Below, piece by piece: positions 8,252 through 16,099 of a stretch of DNA of 64,000 nucleotides (position 1 is its first letter; each line of letters begins with the position of its first letter). The notes below the pieces were generated by a model. It saw only the letters and a list, made by a program, of their open reading frames with translations. It ran no database searches and was not told the DNA's origin. Made by a program: the position numbers and the translations under genes. The stretch is from Sphingobium sp052327305 (GTDB lineage Bacteria > Pseudomonadota > Alphaproteobacteria > Sphingomonadales > Sphingomonadaceae): contig NZ_CP182486.1 in NCBI RefSeq assembly GCF_052327305.1, forward strand, positions 1,736,001 to 1,800,000, read 5' to 3'.

Positions 8252-9370
8252 ATGACCAGAACCGAGAAGGACATACTTACAACCGCCGAGACCGCCAAAC
8301 TGCTCGGCGTCTCGACACGGACCGCGCAACTGTTGATCGAGGCCGGAACCATCCCCTCTTGGAAGACTCCCGGGGGCCACCGACGCGTTTACCGCTCCGA
8401 CGTGATGTCCATCGTCGAGCAACCGGAAGCGAAGACGGAGGTCAATGTCTCAGCTATCGTCGTCGCCATTGGGTCGAGCGTGCGCCTGCAGCGATACCAA
8501 CAGATTTTTAAGCCAGCGAGCGGCATCGTGCTTGAAGTCTTCGAAGACGTGCTCGCGGCGCTTGTCGCAATCGGATCGATGCGCCCGTTAGCTGTGCTTG
8601 TTGACGCTGAGGGAGAAGGCGCGGATCGTGCCCCCCTCCTACACAGCTTATCGGCTAACCCATCGCTGTCCGGGAGCCGCATCATAGCCGTCGGGTCCGC
8701 TGCCGGGTCGACCGAGGCATCCGGTCGGGTTGAAAACGTGGCCACGCCTGAGGAGGCGCTCACCAAGGTCACGGCGTCCTTCAAAGAAGACGCAAGCGCG
8801 AACGCAGAGATCGAGGAGGGTATACCGGTTGCGCTCAATGAGGGGCAGCGCTTGCTTGCGCTGGAGCGGGCGGGCTTGGTCGATACCGAGCCTGAGGATG
8901 CCTTCGACCGTCTGACCTGGCTCGCTTCGCAGATGCTTAATACGCCGATCTCGCTGTTGACCCTCCTCACGGCTTCACGCCAGTGGTTCAAATCGCGCGT
9001 TGGGCTTAATCTCACGGAGACGCCGCGAAGCTGGGCGTTCTGCAATCACACGATCATGCAAAAGGAAGTGTTCGCTATAGAGGACCTCTCCACCGACCCT
9101 CGGTTTGCGGACAACCCTGCGGTCGCAGGAGAACCGAAGTTTCGCTTTTATGCGGGCGCTCCGGTCCTCGATCCAGACGGGTTCGTGGTCGGGTCGTTGT
9201 GCGTGATCGATCAGATTCCGCGTAAACTCCAAGACCGCGAGCGGCGCATCATCTCCGAGCTTGCGGCCGTCGCATCGGACGAACTTCGCCTGCGGACACT
9301 GGATCGGAAACCAGCGGTGGCGCGCTTCGCTCGTGGTGAAGCCAACCGGGGTCGTGCAGCGGTCGCGTAG
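8252..9370 (+). CDS. Excisionase-like HTH, receiver-like and GAF domain fusion
   Basis: Cytoplasmic protein of 372 residues with three parts. Residues 8-60 form a MerR/excisionase-type helix-turn-helix (TAETAKLLGVSTRT, then WKTPGGHRRVYRSDV). Residues about 66-180 look like a diverged receiver domain (AIVVAIGSS, PLAVLVDAEGEG, RIIAVGSA). Residues about 205-345 form a GAF domain with SWAFCNHTI and VVGSLCVID, a type often sensing small ligands or redox state. ATG 8252 has AGGAAA upstream. It probably works as a one-component transcription regulator. It follows a degenerate response regulator and precedes ohr, so a part in controlling the island is plausible. Confidence 0.75.
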   Translation: MTRTEKDILTTAETAKLLGVSTRTAQLLIEAGTIPSWKTPGGHRRVYRSDVMSIVEQPEAKTEVNVSAIVVAIGSSVRLQRYQQIFKPASGIVLEVFEDVLAALVAIGSMRPLAVLVDAEGEGADRAPLLHSLSANPSLSGSRIIAVGSAAGSTEASGRVENVATPEEALTKVTASFKEDASANAEIEEGIPVALNEGQRLLALERAGLVDTEPEDAFDRLTWLASQMLNTPISLLTLLTASRQWFKSRVGLNLTETPRSWAFCNHTIMQKEVFAIEDLSTDPRFADNPAVAGEPKFRFYAGAPVLDPDGFVVGSLCVIDQIPRKLQDRERRIISELAAVASDELRLRTLDRKPAVARFARGEANRGRAAVA

Positions 9371-9604
9371 CGACGGAAATCTCCCTTCACCGCGATAATG
9401 CGCGGTAAAGATTAATGTCCACCTTCAGATAGGCGCGTGATCCGCCTCGGGCGGAAGCGGGGTAAATGCGACGCTCGATCGTCAACCTTTCGCGCTCGAC
9501 AAGAGGGTCGCTCGATGGAATCGCATTCCTGAACGTGCGTGATTTCCCCGATTATTGGGCACGGGACCGATCAACCCAAAAAAGGGCTGGACATCCATAA
9601 CATA

Positions 9605-9629
9605 TATCGCGATAAACATTATCACGATA
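9605..9629 (+). promoter_or_regulatory. Candidate double OhrR operator upstream of ohr
   Basis: TATCGCGATA at 9605-9614 is identical to the site before ohrR. A second copy with one change, TATCACGATA, is at 9620-9629, 15 bp centre to centre. Both lie within 45 bases of the ohr ATG, where bound repressor would block transcription. Confidence 0.6.
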
Positions 9630-9647
9630 CTAAACAGGAGGTCGGTT

Positions 9648-10070
9648 ATGAGCCTGCTTTATACTACATCCGCTACCGCTACCGGGGGACGAACTGGCCG
9701 CGCAAGCATTGACGACGGTACGCTTTCGCTTCCGCTGGTCACCCCGAGGGAACTCGGCGGTCCCGGTGGTGAGGGTACGAACCCGGAACAGCTCTTTGCA
9801 TGCGGCTACGCTGCGTGCTTTCTCAGCACACTGCGTTTCGTCGCTGGCCGCCGCAAGTTGACCCTGGCCGACAATATAGAGGTGCAGGCGGTCGTCGGTA
9901 TCGGATCGCGCGCCGATGGTGGCGGATTCGGGCTGCAGGTCGGGCTGACCGTAACCATCCCTGGCATGAACCAGGAGACAGCGACCGAACTGGTGGACGA
10001 AGCTCACATTGTTTGCCCTTACTCGCACCTCGCCCGCGAGGGCATCGCCGTTCGACTGATCATCGCCTGA
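9648..10070 (+). CDS. ohr: Organic hydroperoxide resistance protein Ohr
   Basis: Thiol peroxidase of the Ohr/OsmC family (140 residues) that reduces organic and fatty acid hydroperoxides in the cytoplasm, recycled by lipoylated proteins. The two catalytic cysteines are visible: Cys57 in ACGYAACF and Cys123 in HIVCPYSHLAR; the conserved Arg lies in GGRTGRA near residue 18. ATG 9648 follows AGGAGG at 9636-9641, which rules out the longer frame from 9555. The alpha/beta hydrolase gene starts 25 bases after its stop, suggesting one transcript under OhrR control. Confidence 0.95.
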   Translation: MSLLYTTSATATGGRTGRASIDDGTLSLPLVTPRELGGPGGEGTNPEQLFACGYAACFLSTLRFVAGRRKLTLADNIEVQAVVGIGSRADGGGFGLQVGLTVTIPGMNQETATELVDEAHIVCPYSHLAREGIAVRLIIA

Positions 10071-10095
10071 AATCAAGCCAAAGAGGAGATTTGAA

Positions 10096-10893
10096 ATGTC
10101 CAGTAAGTTCATCAAGCTTTCCGTCGCGGCCGCTGTCCTCGGCTTCACTAGTGTCAGTCTGAGCGAAAGCGCCAACGCCCAGCATGTCCGCCAAGCTGGC
10201 CCCGCAAAGAACGTCGTCCTCGTTCATGGCGCGTTCGCAGATGGATCGGGTTGGCGCGCGGTCTACGAAAATCTGAAGAAGCGTGGCTACCGCGTGACCG
10301 TGGTGCAGAATCCACTAACTTCGCTCGCAGATGACGTGGCAGCCACCAAGCGGGCGCTGGACCAGCAAAGCGGACCGACGATCCTTGTCGGGCATAGCTG
10401 GGGCGGGACCGTCATCACCGAGGCAGGCGTCCATCCAAATGTCACGGGCTTGGTTTACGTATCGGCACTGTCCCCGGATGCAGGCGAAACGACCGCCCAG
10501 CAATATGACGGCTATACGACGCCGCCTGAATTCGTGCTCAAGACAACGAGCGACGGCTACGGCTATATAGACGCGGACAAGTTCAAGGCTGGTTTCGCTG
10601 CCGACGCTTCGGACGCTGACGCGGGCTTCCTTCGGGACTCACAAGTGCCGATCAACATGTCCGCCTTCAGCGTGAAGTTGAACAACGCGGCGTGGCGGTC
10701 GCGGCCAAGCTGGGCGGTCATCGCAACCGATGACAAGGCGTTCGACCAGCGGATGCTGCGCGCCATGGCCACTCGGATTGGCGCCAGGGTGACGGATGTG
10801 AAGGCGAGCCATGCCGTCTTCATGACACAGCCAAAAGTCGTGGCGGAGGTGATCGACCGCGCTGCTCATGAGGCGGCTGCCACGGCCCGCTGA
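10096..10893 (+). CDS. Exported alpha/beta hydrolase
   Basis: Serine hydrolase of 265 residues with a cleavable Sec-type signal peptide ending near SANA/QH at residue 29. VVLVHGAFADGSGW forms the oxyanion region, GHSWGG holds nucleophile Ser101, ATDDKAFD the likely Asp, and SHAVFMTQP the likely catalytic His. The substrate is unknown; family members include esterases and haloalkane-like hydrolases. AAGAGGAG at about 10080 serves as ribosome site. It is the second gene of the ohr operon, so it may deal with ester products of lipid oxidation in the periplasm (inference). Confidence 0.85.
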   Translation: MSSKFIKLSVAAAVLGFTSVSLSESANAQHVRQAGPAKNVVLVHGAFADGSGWRAVYENLKKRGYRVTVVQNPLTSLADDVAATKRALDQQSGPTILVGHSWGGTVITEAGVHPNVTGLVYVSALSPDAGETTAQQYDGYTTPPEFVLKTTSDGYGYIDADKFKAGFAADASDADAGFLRDSQVPINMSAFSVKLNNAAWRSRPSWAVIATDDKAFDQRMLRAMATRIGARVTDVKASHAVFMTQPKVVAEVIDRAAHEAAATAR

Positions 10894-10915
10894 GCGAGCG
10901 GATCCCAGTAGAAAA

Positions 10916-10941
10916 GGGGGCGGAGCCACAGGTCCGCCCCC
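10916..10941 (+). terminator. Hairpin terminator after the ohr operon
   Basis: GC-rich 9-bp perfect stem (10916-10924 and 10933-10941) with an 8-base loop and a T-rich tract shortly after, 22 bases past the hydrolase stop. Confidence 0.75.
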
Positions 10942-10969
10942 GGGTGTTTCTTGTTACAAGGGAACGAGG

Positions 10970-12154
10970 ATGCGGACCAGGCTTCCACCCCCAGCTTCAT
11001 GGACATCTGCGCTTGTCGCCGCGGCCGTGGGCTTTGGGGGCACGATCGCACTCATTGTCCAGGCGTTTGGACATATGGGAGCGAGCGTCGGGCAAATTGC
11101 TTCGGCAGTAACCGCACTATGCCTTGGCATAGCCGTCGCTGGCGCCTCCCTGTCCATAAGGTTTCGCATTCCGGTCGTGTTGGCCTGGTCGACACCAGGG
11201 GCAGCGTTACTGTTAACCGCTCCGTCGATGTCGTGGGCGACGGCCTGCGGCGCATTTCTCACAGCCGGCCTGATCGCGGTCGCCTTCGGAGCCGTTCCGG
11301 CACTTGCAAGGCTCGCCAGTTCCATTCCGGCTGCGGTCGCATCCGCAATGTTGGCAGGCGTATTGCTGCCGTTCGCGCTTGATGCGTTCCGGCAGGCGAC
11401 CTTCGATCCCCTCCTCGTGCTGCTCCTGACGGCGGCGTTCATAGTAGCACGGCAGCGAGCGCCACTGTGGTCACTCCTTCTCGTCCTTGGCATGGGGGTG
11501 GCAGCGACACTTGTGCGCGGAAGGCTTGGCATCCGCCCGCCAGGAGACGTCTTCGGCTCGCTCACAATCTCGGCGATCCATATTGACGCGGGAGCGGCCC
11601 TGAGCCTCGCGGTCCCACTCTTCGTCGTCACACTTGTCTCGCAGAACTTGCCCGGCATCGCAGTGCTGCGCTTGGCCGGCTATTCGCCAAAGCCAACTCC
11701 ATTATTGGTCGGAACCGGGCTGGCGAGCGTAGCGATGGCGCCCTTTGGTGCACATTCGATCAACCTGGCGGCAATTACCGCCGCGCTTTGCACAAGCCCC
11801 GACGCCGACCCGGACAAAGCCGCCCGTTGGCGTGTCGGCCTGATTTATGCCGCTCTCTATCTGCTTTTGGCGACATTCTCGCCGGTGCTTGTCCGATACT
11901 TCCTAGCGCTTCCGCAAACTACGCTGGCGGTACTCACTGGTATCGCACTTATACCAGCGCTCACAGGCGCACTCGAAGCGATGATGTCGTCCATGGAGAA
12001 TCATGATGCCAGCATCCTAACATTTGTCGTTACGGCATCCGGCCTGACGCTCTTCGGCCTTGGGTCGGCTTTTTGGGGAGTGGTGGCAGGTGTTACAGCA
12101 ATGGCGGTCGCACGCCTTCTGCATCGTCAGCCCACCGATACGGAGACTGCTTAG
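10970..12154 (+). CDS. BenE family (benzoate/H+ symporter-like) transporter
   Basis: Polytopic inner-membrane protein of 394 residues with about 12 hydrophobic segments. RIPVVLAWSTPGAALL, the GVLLPFALDAF segment and LASVAMAPFGAHSINLAAITAA are typical of BenE, a family whose tested members take up benzoate; specificity here is unknown. ATG 10970 has AAGGGAACGAGG just upstream. It lies between the ohr terminator and the island end and may have its own promoter. It would fit an island concerned with aromatic or hydrocarbon compounds. Confidence 0.85.
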   Translation: MRTRLPPPASWTSALVAAAVGFGGTIALIVQAFGHMGASVGQIASAVTALCLGIAVAGASLSIRFRIPVVLAWSTPGAALLLTAPSMSWATACGAFLTAGLIAVAFGAVPALARLASSIPAAVASAMLAGVLLPFALDAFRQATFDPLLVLLLTAAFIVARQRAPLWSLLLVLGMGVAATLVRGRLGIRPPGDVFGSLTISAIHIDAGAALSLAVPLFVVTLVSQNLPGIAVLRLAGYSPKPTPLLVGTGLASVAMAPFGAHSINLAAITAALCTSPDADPDKAARWRVGLIYAALYLLLATFSPVLVRYFLALPQTTLAVLTGIALIPALTGALEAMMSSMENHDASILTFVVTASGLTLFGLGSAFWGVVAGVTAMAVARLLHRQPTDTETA

Positions 12155-12262
12155 CTCGTCAGACGTCACCACATCGAAAGGGTGATAGATGATGCCAACC
12201 GGCCTGGACCTCGTCGCCAGCTATACCAACGTTAAAACCGAATACGCCGTGGGTGCCACCGC

Positions 12263-12412
12263 TTAGACTTGCGCGGTCTTCGACCTCAATACGTCGCGCA
12301 GAATCCAGCTTGTCCGGCCACTCTTGCCGATATCGAGGATCAATCCATCACCGTCGGAATAGCGTCCCGGCTCGGTAAGGTTCTTCACCTGCATCGCTGT
12401 GAGCTTGCCCAT
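12263..12412 (-). pseudogene. Tyrosine integrase N-terminal remnant
   Basis: A 49-codon stub whose first part, MGKLTAMQVKNL, then RYSDGDGLILDI and GRTSWILRD, matches the N-terminal arm-binding segment (DUF4102) of P4-type phage integrases. Similarity stops after WILR and the frame ends at a TAA; the core-binding and catalytic domains are absent. It lies about 175 bases from the 3' end of tRNA-Ser, reading away from the tRNA, the usual arrangement for an island integrase. It is therefore the dead remains of the enzyme that probably inserted this island. Confidence 0.7.
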
Positions 12413-12586
12413 GGCCGGGAAATATAGCTCCAGCCACGCTCTCAAGTAAGTCCTGGCCCCACACGCATCCCCACCCTCAAGCGCGGATATAGCCGAACAG
12501 ACGCGAACGTAAGCACGCGCGATACCCATAAATCCCTGATTATCGGCCATTTTATGGCCAATCGCGAACTGTGCTGAATGGAAGGC

Positions 12587-12678
12587 TGGCGGAGACGCCG
12601 GGATTCGAACCCGGGGAGCCCCATTCAGGGCTCGACGGTTTAGCAAACCGCTGGTTTCAGCCACTCACCCACGTCTCC
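12587..12678 (-). tRNA. tRNA-Ser (anticodon GCU)
   Basis: Reading the minus strand, the acceptor arms GGAGACG/CGTCTCC pair fully, the anticodon loop is TTGCTAA (anticodon GCT), there is a long variable arm as expected for serine tRNA, and the T arm contains GGGTTCGAATCCC. GCCA follows directly, so discriminator G and CCA are encoded (12587-12590). Its 3' end faces the integrase remnant and the island and is the probable attachment site. Confidence 0.95.
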
Positions 12679-12688
12679 GATGGCGCAT

Positions 12689-12717
12689 GCCCTAGGGAAG
12701 GCGAAGAATGCTGTCAA
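12689..12717 (-). promoter_or_regulatory. Promoter of tRNA-Ser
   Basis: On the minus strand, a perfect -35 TTGACA (12717-12712), a 17-base spacer and a -10 TAGGGC (12694-12689) put transcription start a few bases before the tRNA 5' end at 12678. Confidence 0.65.
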
Positions 12718-12979
12718 CGCGTCACGCGCGGCCTGGCTGTCGCATGTCGCTCGCAGCCGCATCTCGTCAGCTTCATTATTGCAGGCGCGACTCGCCAGCG
12801 AGGAGCAAAACGCCATCTACTCCGAACGATCACAGTCATTTCGGGAACAGAACAAGACTCTGTTTCGACTCGTCGTTTAGTGCGTCCGACTCGTCGCGCG
12901 ATCGACCCGGTGGATTCGCTTGTCCGCCTCCAAGTTGGTAGCTGGCCCGCGAAATCATAAGGCAATAACGAGCAAGCGG
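12718..12979. other. Intergenic stretch right of the tRNA
   Basis: About 260 bases between the tRNA promoter and the peptidase gene. Short frames are open on both strands but none resembles a known protein. It must hold the promoter for the M23 peptidase/bactofilin pair; I cannot pick out its boxes. Confidence 0.4.
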
Positions 12980-14149
12980 GTGGCTTCAACAAGCAATACC
13001 GCGCGCCGGGTCACTTCTCGACTCCAGGAGTGGATGCCGCCGCGTGAAATCATTCTGCGTACCCACGGAAGCGTCCGCTTTCTGCGGATTTCCACGGGCG
13101 CTCAGTTGACTGCGTTCGCCCTTGTGGTTGGCGTGGCGCTGCTATGGCTGGGCCTCACCCTCTCCATGGTCTGGTCGCAGGCCAGTCTTGTCACGGAGCG
13201 TTCCGCGCTCGCGAAGCATAGTTCTCAGGTTGCGCGCCAGCAGGCACAGGTCAACGCCTATCGTAACTCGGTGGACAAGGTCGCCCGCGATATCGAAGCA
13301 CGACAGGATGCGCTGGACCGACTCGTGGCCGAACATCTTGGCGCAGCCAAGGACGGGGAGCTTGGGGCCGATCTGAAGTCGCAAAAGGCGGCAACCGGTA
13401 AGGCTCCCGGAAAGATCAGCGCGGCGACGCCTGCCGCCCAGCGACTGCACATCATGGCATCGCGCCAGCAGGCATTCGAGGCGAACCTCCTCGCTTCTGC
13501 CCAGGACCGCATTCGGCGTATCGAGCGCGCCATTCGCGGGCTTGGCGTCAATCCCTCGCAGATCACTCAGCGCACCCAGGCCATGGGCGGCCCATTCATT
13601 CCAGCACGGGGTCAAATGGCGCAGGAACCGAGTCTGCGGGATCTCTCTGCCACGCTGGCCCGCCTCAGCGCGTTGCAGGCGGGTTTTGCGGCACTGCCTT
13701 CGGGCCGCCCCACACAGGCTCCCATGGAAACCAGTTCGTACGGCTATCGCCGCGATCCCTTCAACGGCCTCGCCGCCTTCCATGCCGGCATCGACTTTCC
13801 GGGGCGCTACGGGCAGCCGATCGAGGCCGCAGCAGACGGTCGCATCAGCTTCGTGGGTACGCGCAGCGGCTACGGCAATGTCGTCGAGGTGGAGCACGGC
13901 AACGGCATCATGACGCGCTACGCGCATCTCTCACGTTTCGTCGCCCGTCCGGGCGATCGCGTCGCGCGCGGGCAAACCATTGCCCGGATGGGCTCGACCG
14001 GCCGATCCACTGGCACGCACTTGCATTTTGAGGTTCGCATCAACGGCGCGGCAGTCAATCCGCGCCCGTTCCTGGAGGCTCGTCAGGATGTTCTCGAAGT
14101 CCAGCAAGTCGCGCAGCGGCGGCACGCCATCGGTGGCAACGGGCGGTAA
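12980..14149 (+). CDS. M23 family murein endopeptidase with membrane anchor
   Basis: Cell-wall peptidase, probably cutting peptidoglycan cross-links from the periplasm. After about 50 residues comes one transmembrane helix (LTAFALVVGVALLWLGLTLS), then a long coiled coil of roughly 180 residues, then the LytM domain with HAGIDFPG (zinc His and Asp), the RYAHLS segment and the THLHFEV (HxH) motif. The start is uncertain: GTG 12980 gives a usual family N-terminus, TTG 12920 and ATG 13034 are alternatives. Its 3' end overlaps the bactofilin gene by 62 bases, linking it to bactofilin-guided wall shaping. Confidence 0.85.
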   Translation: MASTSNTARRVTSRLQEWMPPREIILRTHGSVRFLRISTGAQLTAFALVVGVALLWLGLTLSMVWSQASLVTERSALAKHSSQVARQQAQVNAYRNSVDKVARDIEARQDALDRLVAEHLGAAKDGELGADLKSQKAATGKAPGKISAATPAAQRLHIMASRQQAFEANLLASAQDRIRRIERAIRGLGVNPSQITQRTQAMGGPFIPARGQMAQEPSLRDLSATLARLSALQAGFAALPSGRPTQAPMETSSYGYRRDPFNGLAAFHAGIDFPGRYGQPIEAAADGRISFVGTRSGYGNVVEVEHGNGIMTRYAHLSRFVARPGDRVARGQTIARMGSTGRSTGTHLHFEVRINGAAVNPRPFLEARQDVLEVQQVAQRRHAIGGNGR

Positions 14150-14510
14150 GCGCAGCCATTTTTCGATCATTGGTAGCGATGTCGCCATCCGGGGCGACAT
14201 CAAGGCAAGCGTTGACCTTCACGTCGATGGCCGGGTGGAGGGCAATGTTCAGTGCGCTGCCCTCGTTCAGGGGCCGGAAAGTCGCATCATAGGCCAGGTG
14301 GAAGCGAAGAGCGCGCGTATAGCGGGAGTCGTGGAAGGCGGCATCGTCGCTCATGATCTCGTAGTGGAAGCCGGCGCGCGCATCGTCGGCGACGTAAGCT
14401 ACGAGACGATCACCATCGCGCCGGGTGGCCAAATTGATGGGCGCTTCTCCCCCATGACCGACCCCGCAGTTCAGGCCGGCGAGCTGAAGCTGGTAAGCGA
14501 CGCTGGCTGA
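14088..14510 (+). CDS. Bactofilin
   Basis: Cytoskeletal protein of 140 residues that forms beta-helical filaments at the membrane and positions cell-wall enzymes. The central part has the repeated hydrophobic/glycine rhythm of the bactofilin fold (IIGSDVAIRGDI, VDLHVDGRVEGNV, ARIVGDVSYETI). The N- and C-terminal tails are short and flexible. ATG 14088 has GGAGG at 14074-14078. Overlap with the M23 peptidase gene shows the two are made together, as in other bacteria where bactofilin controls an M23 enzyme to set cell shape. Confidence 0.92.
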   Translation: MFSKSSKSRSGGTPSVATGGKRSHFSIIGSDVAIRGDIKASVDLHVDGRVEGNVQCAALVQGPESRIIGQVEAKSARIAGVVEGGIVAHDLVVEAGARIVGDVSYETITIAPGGQIDGRFSPMTDPAVQAGELKLVSDAG

Positions 14511-14525
14511 GGGCAACGGCCAGTT

Positions 14526-16037
14526 CTAATTCACCGGAGGCCGACGCCGATAGCTGAGGGCCTCGGCGACATGGACGCGCCCCACGCTCTCTGCTCCGGC
14601 CAGATCCGCGATCGTGCGCGCCACGCGCAGCACCCGCGTATAACCGCGCGCGGAAAGCTTCATCGCGGCCGCAGCGTCGGCCAGCAGCAGGCGACCGGGT
14701 TCGTCGGGCGTCGCGACGGCATCCAGCGCGCTTCCTTCCAGTTCGGCATTGGTGCGTGCCCCATCCAGCGCCGCCGAGCGCCCGGTCTGCACCGCTCTGG
14801 CGGCGGCGACCCGAGCCGCGACGTCGGCCGATCCCTCGGCAGCAGGCGGCAATACCAGATCGGCAGCACTAACTGCCGCCACGTCTACGTGCAGATCGAT
14901 CCGGTCAAGCAGCGGCCCGGAAACCTTTGCCTGATAGTCCGCCGCGCAACGGGGTGCGCGCGTGCAGGCCAGCGACGGATCGCCCAGATGGCCGCAACGG
15001 CACGGGTTCATGGCGGCGATCAGCTGGACGCGCGCTGGAAACGTGACATGTGCATTGGCCCGCGCGACGCTCACTGTGCCGGTTTCGAGCGGCTGGCGCA
15101 GACTGTCCAGCACAGCGCGTTGGAACTCGGGCAACTCGTCGAGAAAAAGCACGCCCAGATGCGCCAGGCTGACTTCGCCGGGCTTCACCCGCAGCCCCCC
15201 ACCGACCAGCGCTGCCATGGAGGCGCTGTGGTGCGGAGCACGATAAGGACGCGCCTGAGTGATGCGTCCGCCGTTCAGCGTGCCGGCCACCGAGGCGACC
15301 ATGGAGACTTCCAGTGCCTCAGCGGGCGTCAAGGGTGGCAAGATGCCCGGCAGACAACTCGCCATCAGCGATTTGCCTGAACCCGGCGGCCCCGCCATCA
15401 GGAGGTTGTGGCCCCCTGCCGCTGCGATCTCTAGCGCGCGTTTCGCAGTCTCCTGCCCGCGCACTTGCCGCAAATCCGGACCGCCGACCGGCGTTTCAGC
15501 CGTCGCCGGCTCGGGTAGTGCAATGCGGCCATTGCCCTTCAGATGATTGAGCAGCGTGAGCAGGTCCGGTGCTGCCGTGACCGCGCTGCGCCCTGCCCAT
15601 GCGGCTTCCGCTCCCTGCGCGGCGGGGCAAATGAGCGCGAGATCCCGCTCGGCGGCACTGATCGCCGCGAGCAGCACACCGGGCACGGGCGCGATCCGCC
15701 CGTCGAGGCCCAGTTCCCCCACGACGAGATGCTCGGCCAGCCCTTCCGCGTCCGTCACGCCCATTGCGGCAAGCAGAGCGAGCGCGATGGGCAGATCATA
15801 ATGCGACCCTTCCTTGGGCAGGTCGGCGGGCGAGAGATTGACGGTAATCCGCTTGGGCGGAAGCGTGAGGCCAATCGCGGCAATCGCGTTACGGACGCGC
15901 TCCCGACTCTCCGCCACGGCCTTGTCCGCAAGGCCGACGACAATGAAGTTCGGCAGGCCCGCGACGAGCTGACATTGCACCTCGACCGCGCGCGCCTCAA
16001 GCCCCAGAAAGGCGACAGTCTGGACAGTCGCGATCAC
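14526..16037 (-). CDS. comM: YifB/ComM-like Mg-chelatase-type AAA+ ATPase
   Basis: AAA+ protein of 503 residues. The N-terminal ChlI/Lon-like domain begins with VQTVAFLGLEA and AGLPNFIVVGLADKAV; the ATPase core has Walker A GPPGSGKS (about residue 218) and Walker B LFLDELPEF; AAMNPCRCGHLG is the family hallmark, and a C-terminal Mg-chelatase domain follows. ComM acts as a hexameric helicase promoting branch migration when foreign DNA is integrated during transformation. The full family length is present. It is convergent with the bactofilin gene and transcribed alone. Confidence 0.92.
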   Translation of the reverse strand: MIATVQTVAFLGLEARAVEVQCQLVAGLPNFIVVGLADKAVAESRERVRNAIAAIGLTLPPKRITVNLSPADLPKEGSHYDLPIALALLAAMGVTDAEGLAEHLVVGELGLDGRIAPVPGVLLAAISAAERDLALICPAAQGAEAAWAGRSAVTAAPDLLTLLNHLKGNGRIALPEPATAETPVGGPDLRQVRGQETAKRALEIAAAGGHNLLMAGPPGSGKSLMASCLPGILPPLTPAEALEVSMVASVAGTLNGGRITQARPYRAPHHSASMAALVGGGLRVKPGEVSLAHLGVLFLDELPEFQRAVLDSLRQPLETGTVSVARANAHVTFPARVQLIAAMNPCRCGHLGDPSLACTRAPRCAADYQAKVSGPLLDRIDLHVDVAAVSAADLVLPPAAEGSADVAARVAAARAVQTGRSAALDGARTNAELEGSALDAVATPDEPGRLLLADAAAAMKLSARGYTRVLRVARTIADLAGAESVGRVHVAEALSYRRRPPVN

Positions 16038-16099
16038 TTGGTACGCCCCCTTTTTGTTCCCCGTCCCGGATATGGGCTGAACACGCGTAAGTCGAGGGC

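Noticed and set aside
12190..12268. 25-codon open frame between BenE and the integrase stub
   Set aside because: Too short, no ribosome site of note and no family resemblance.
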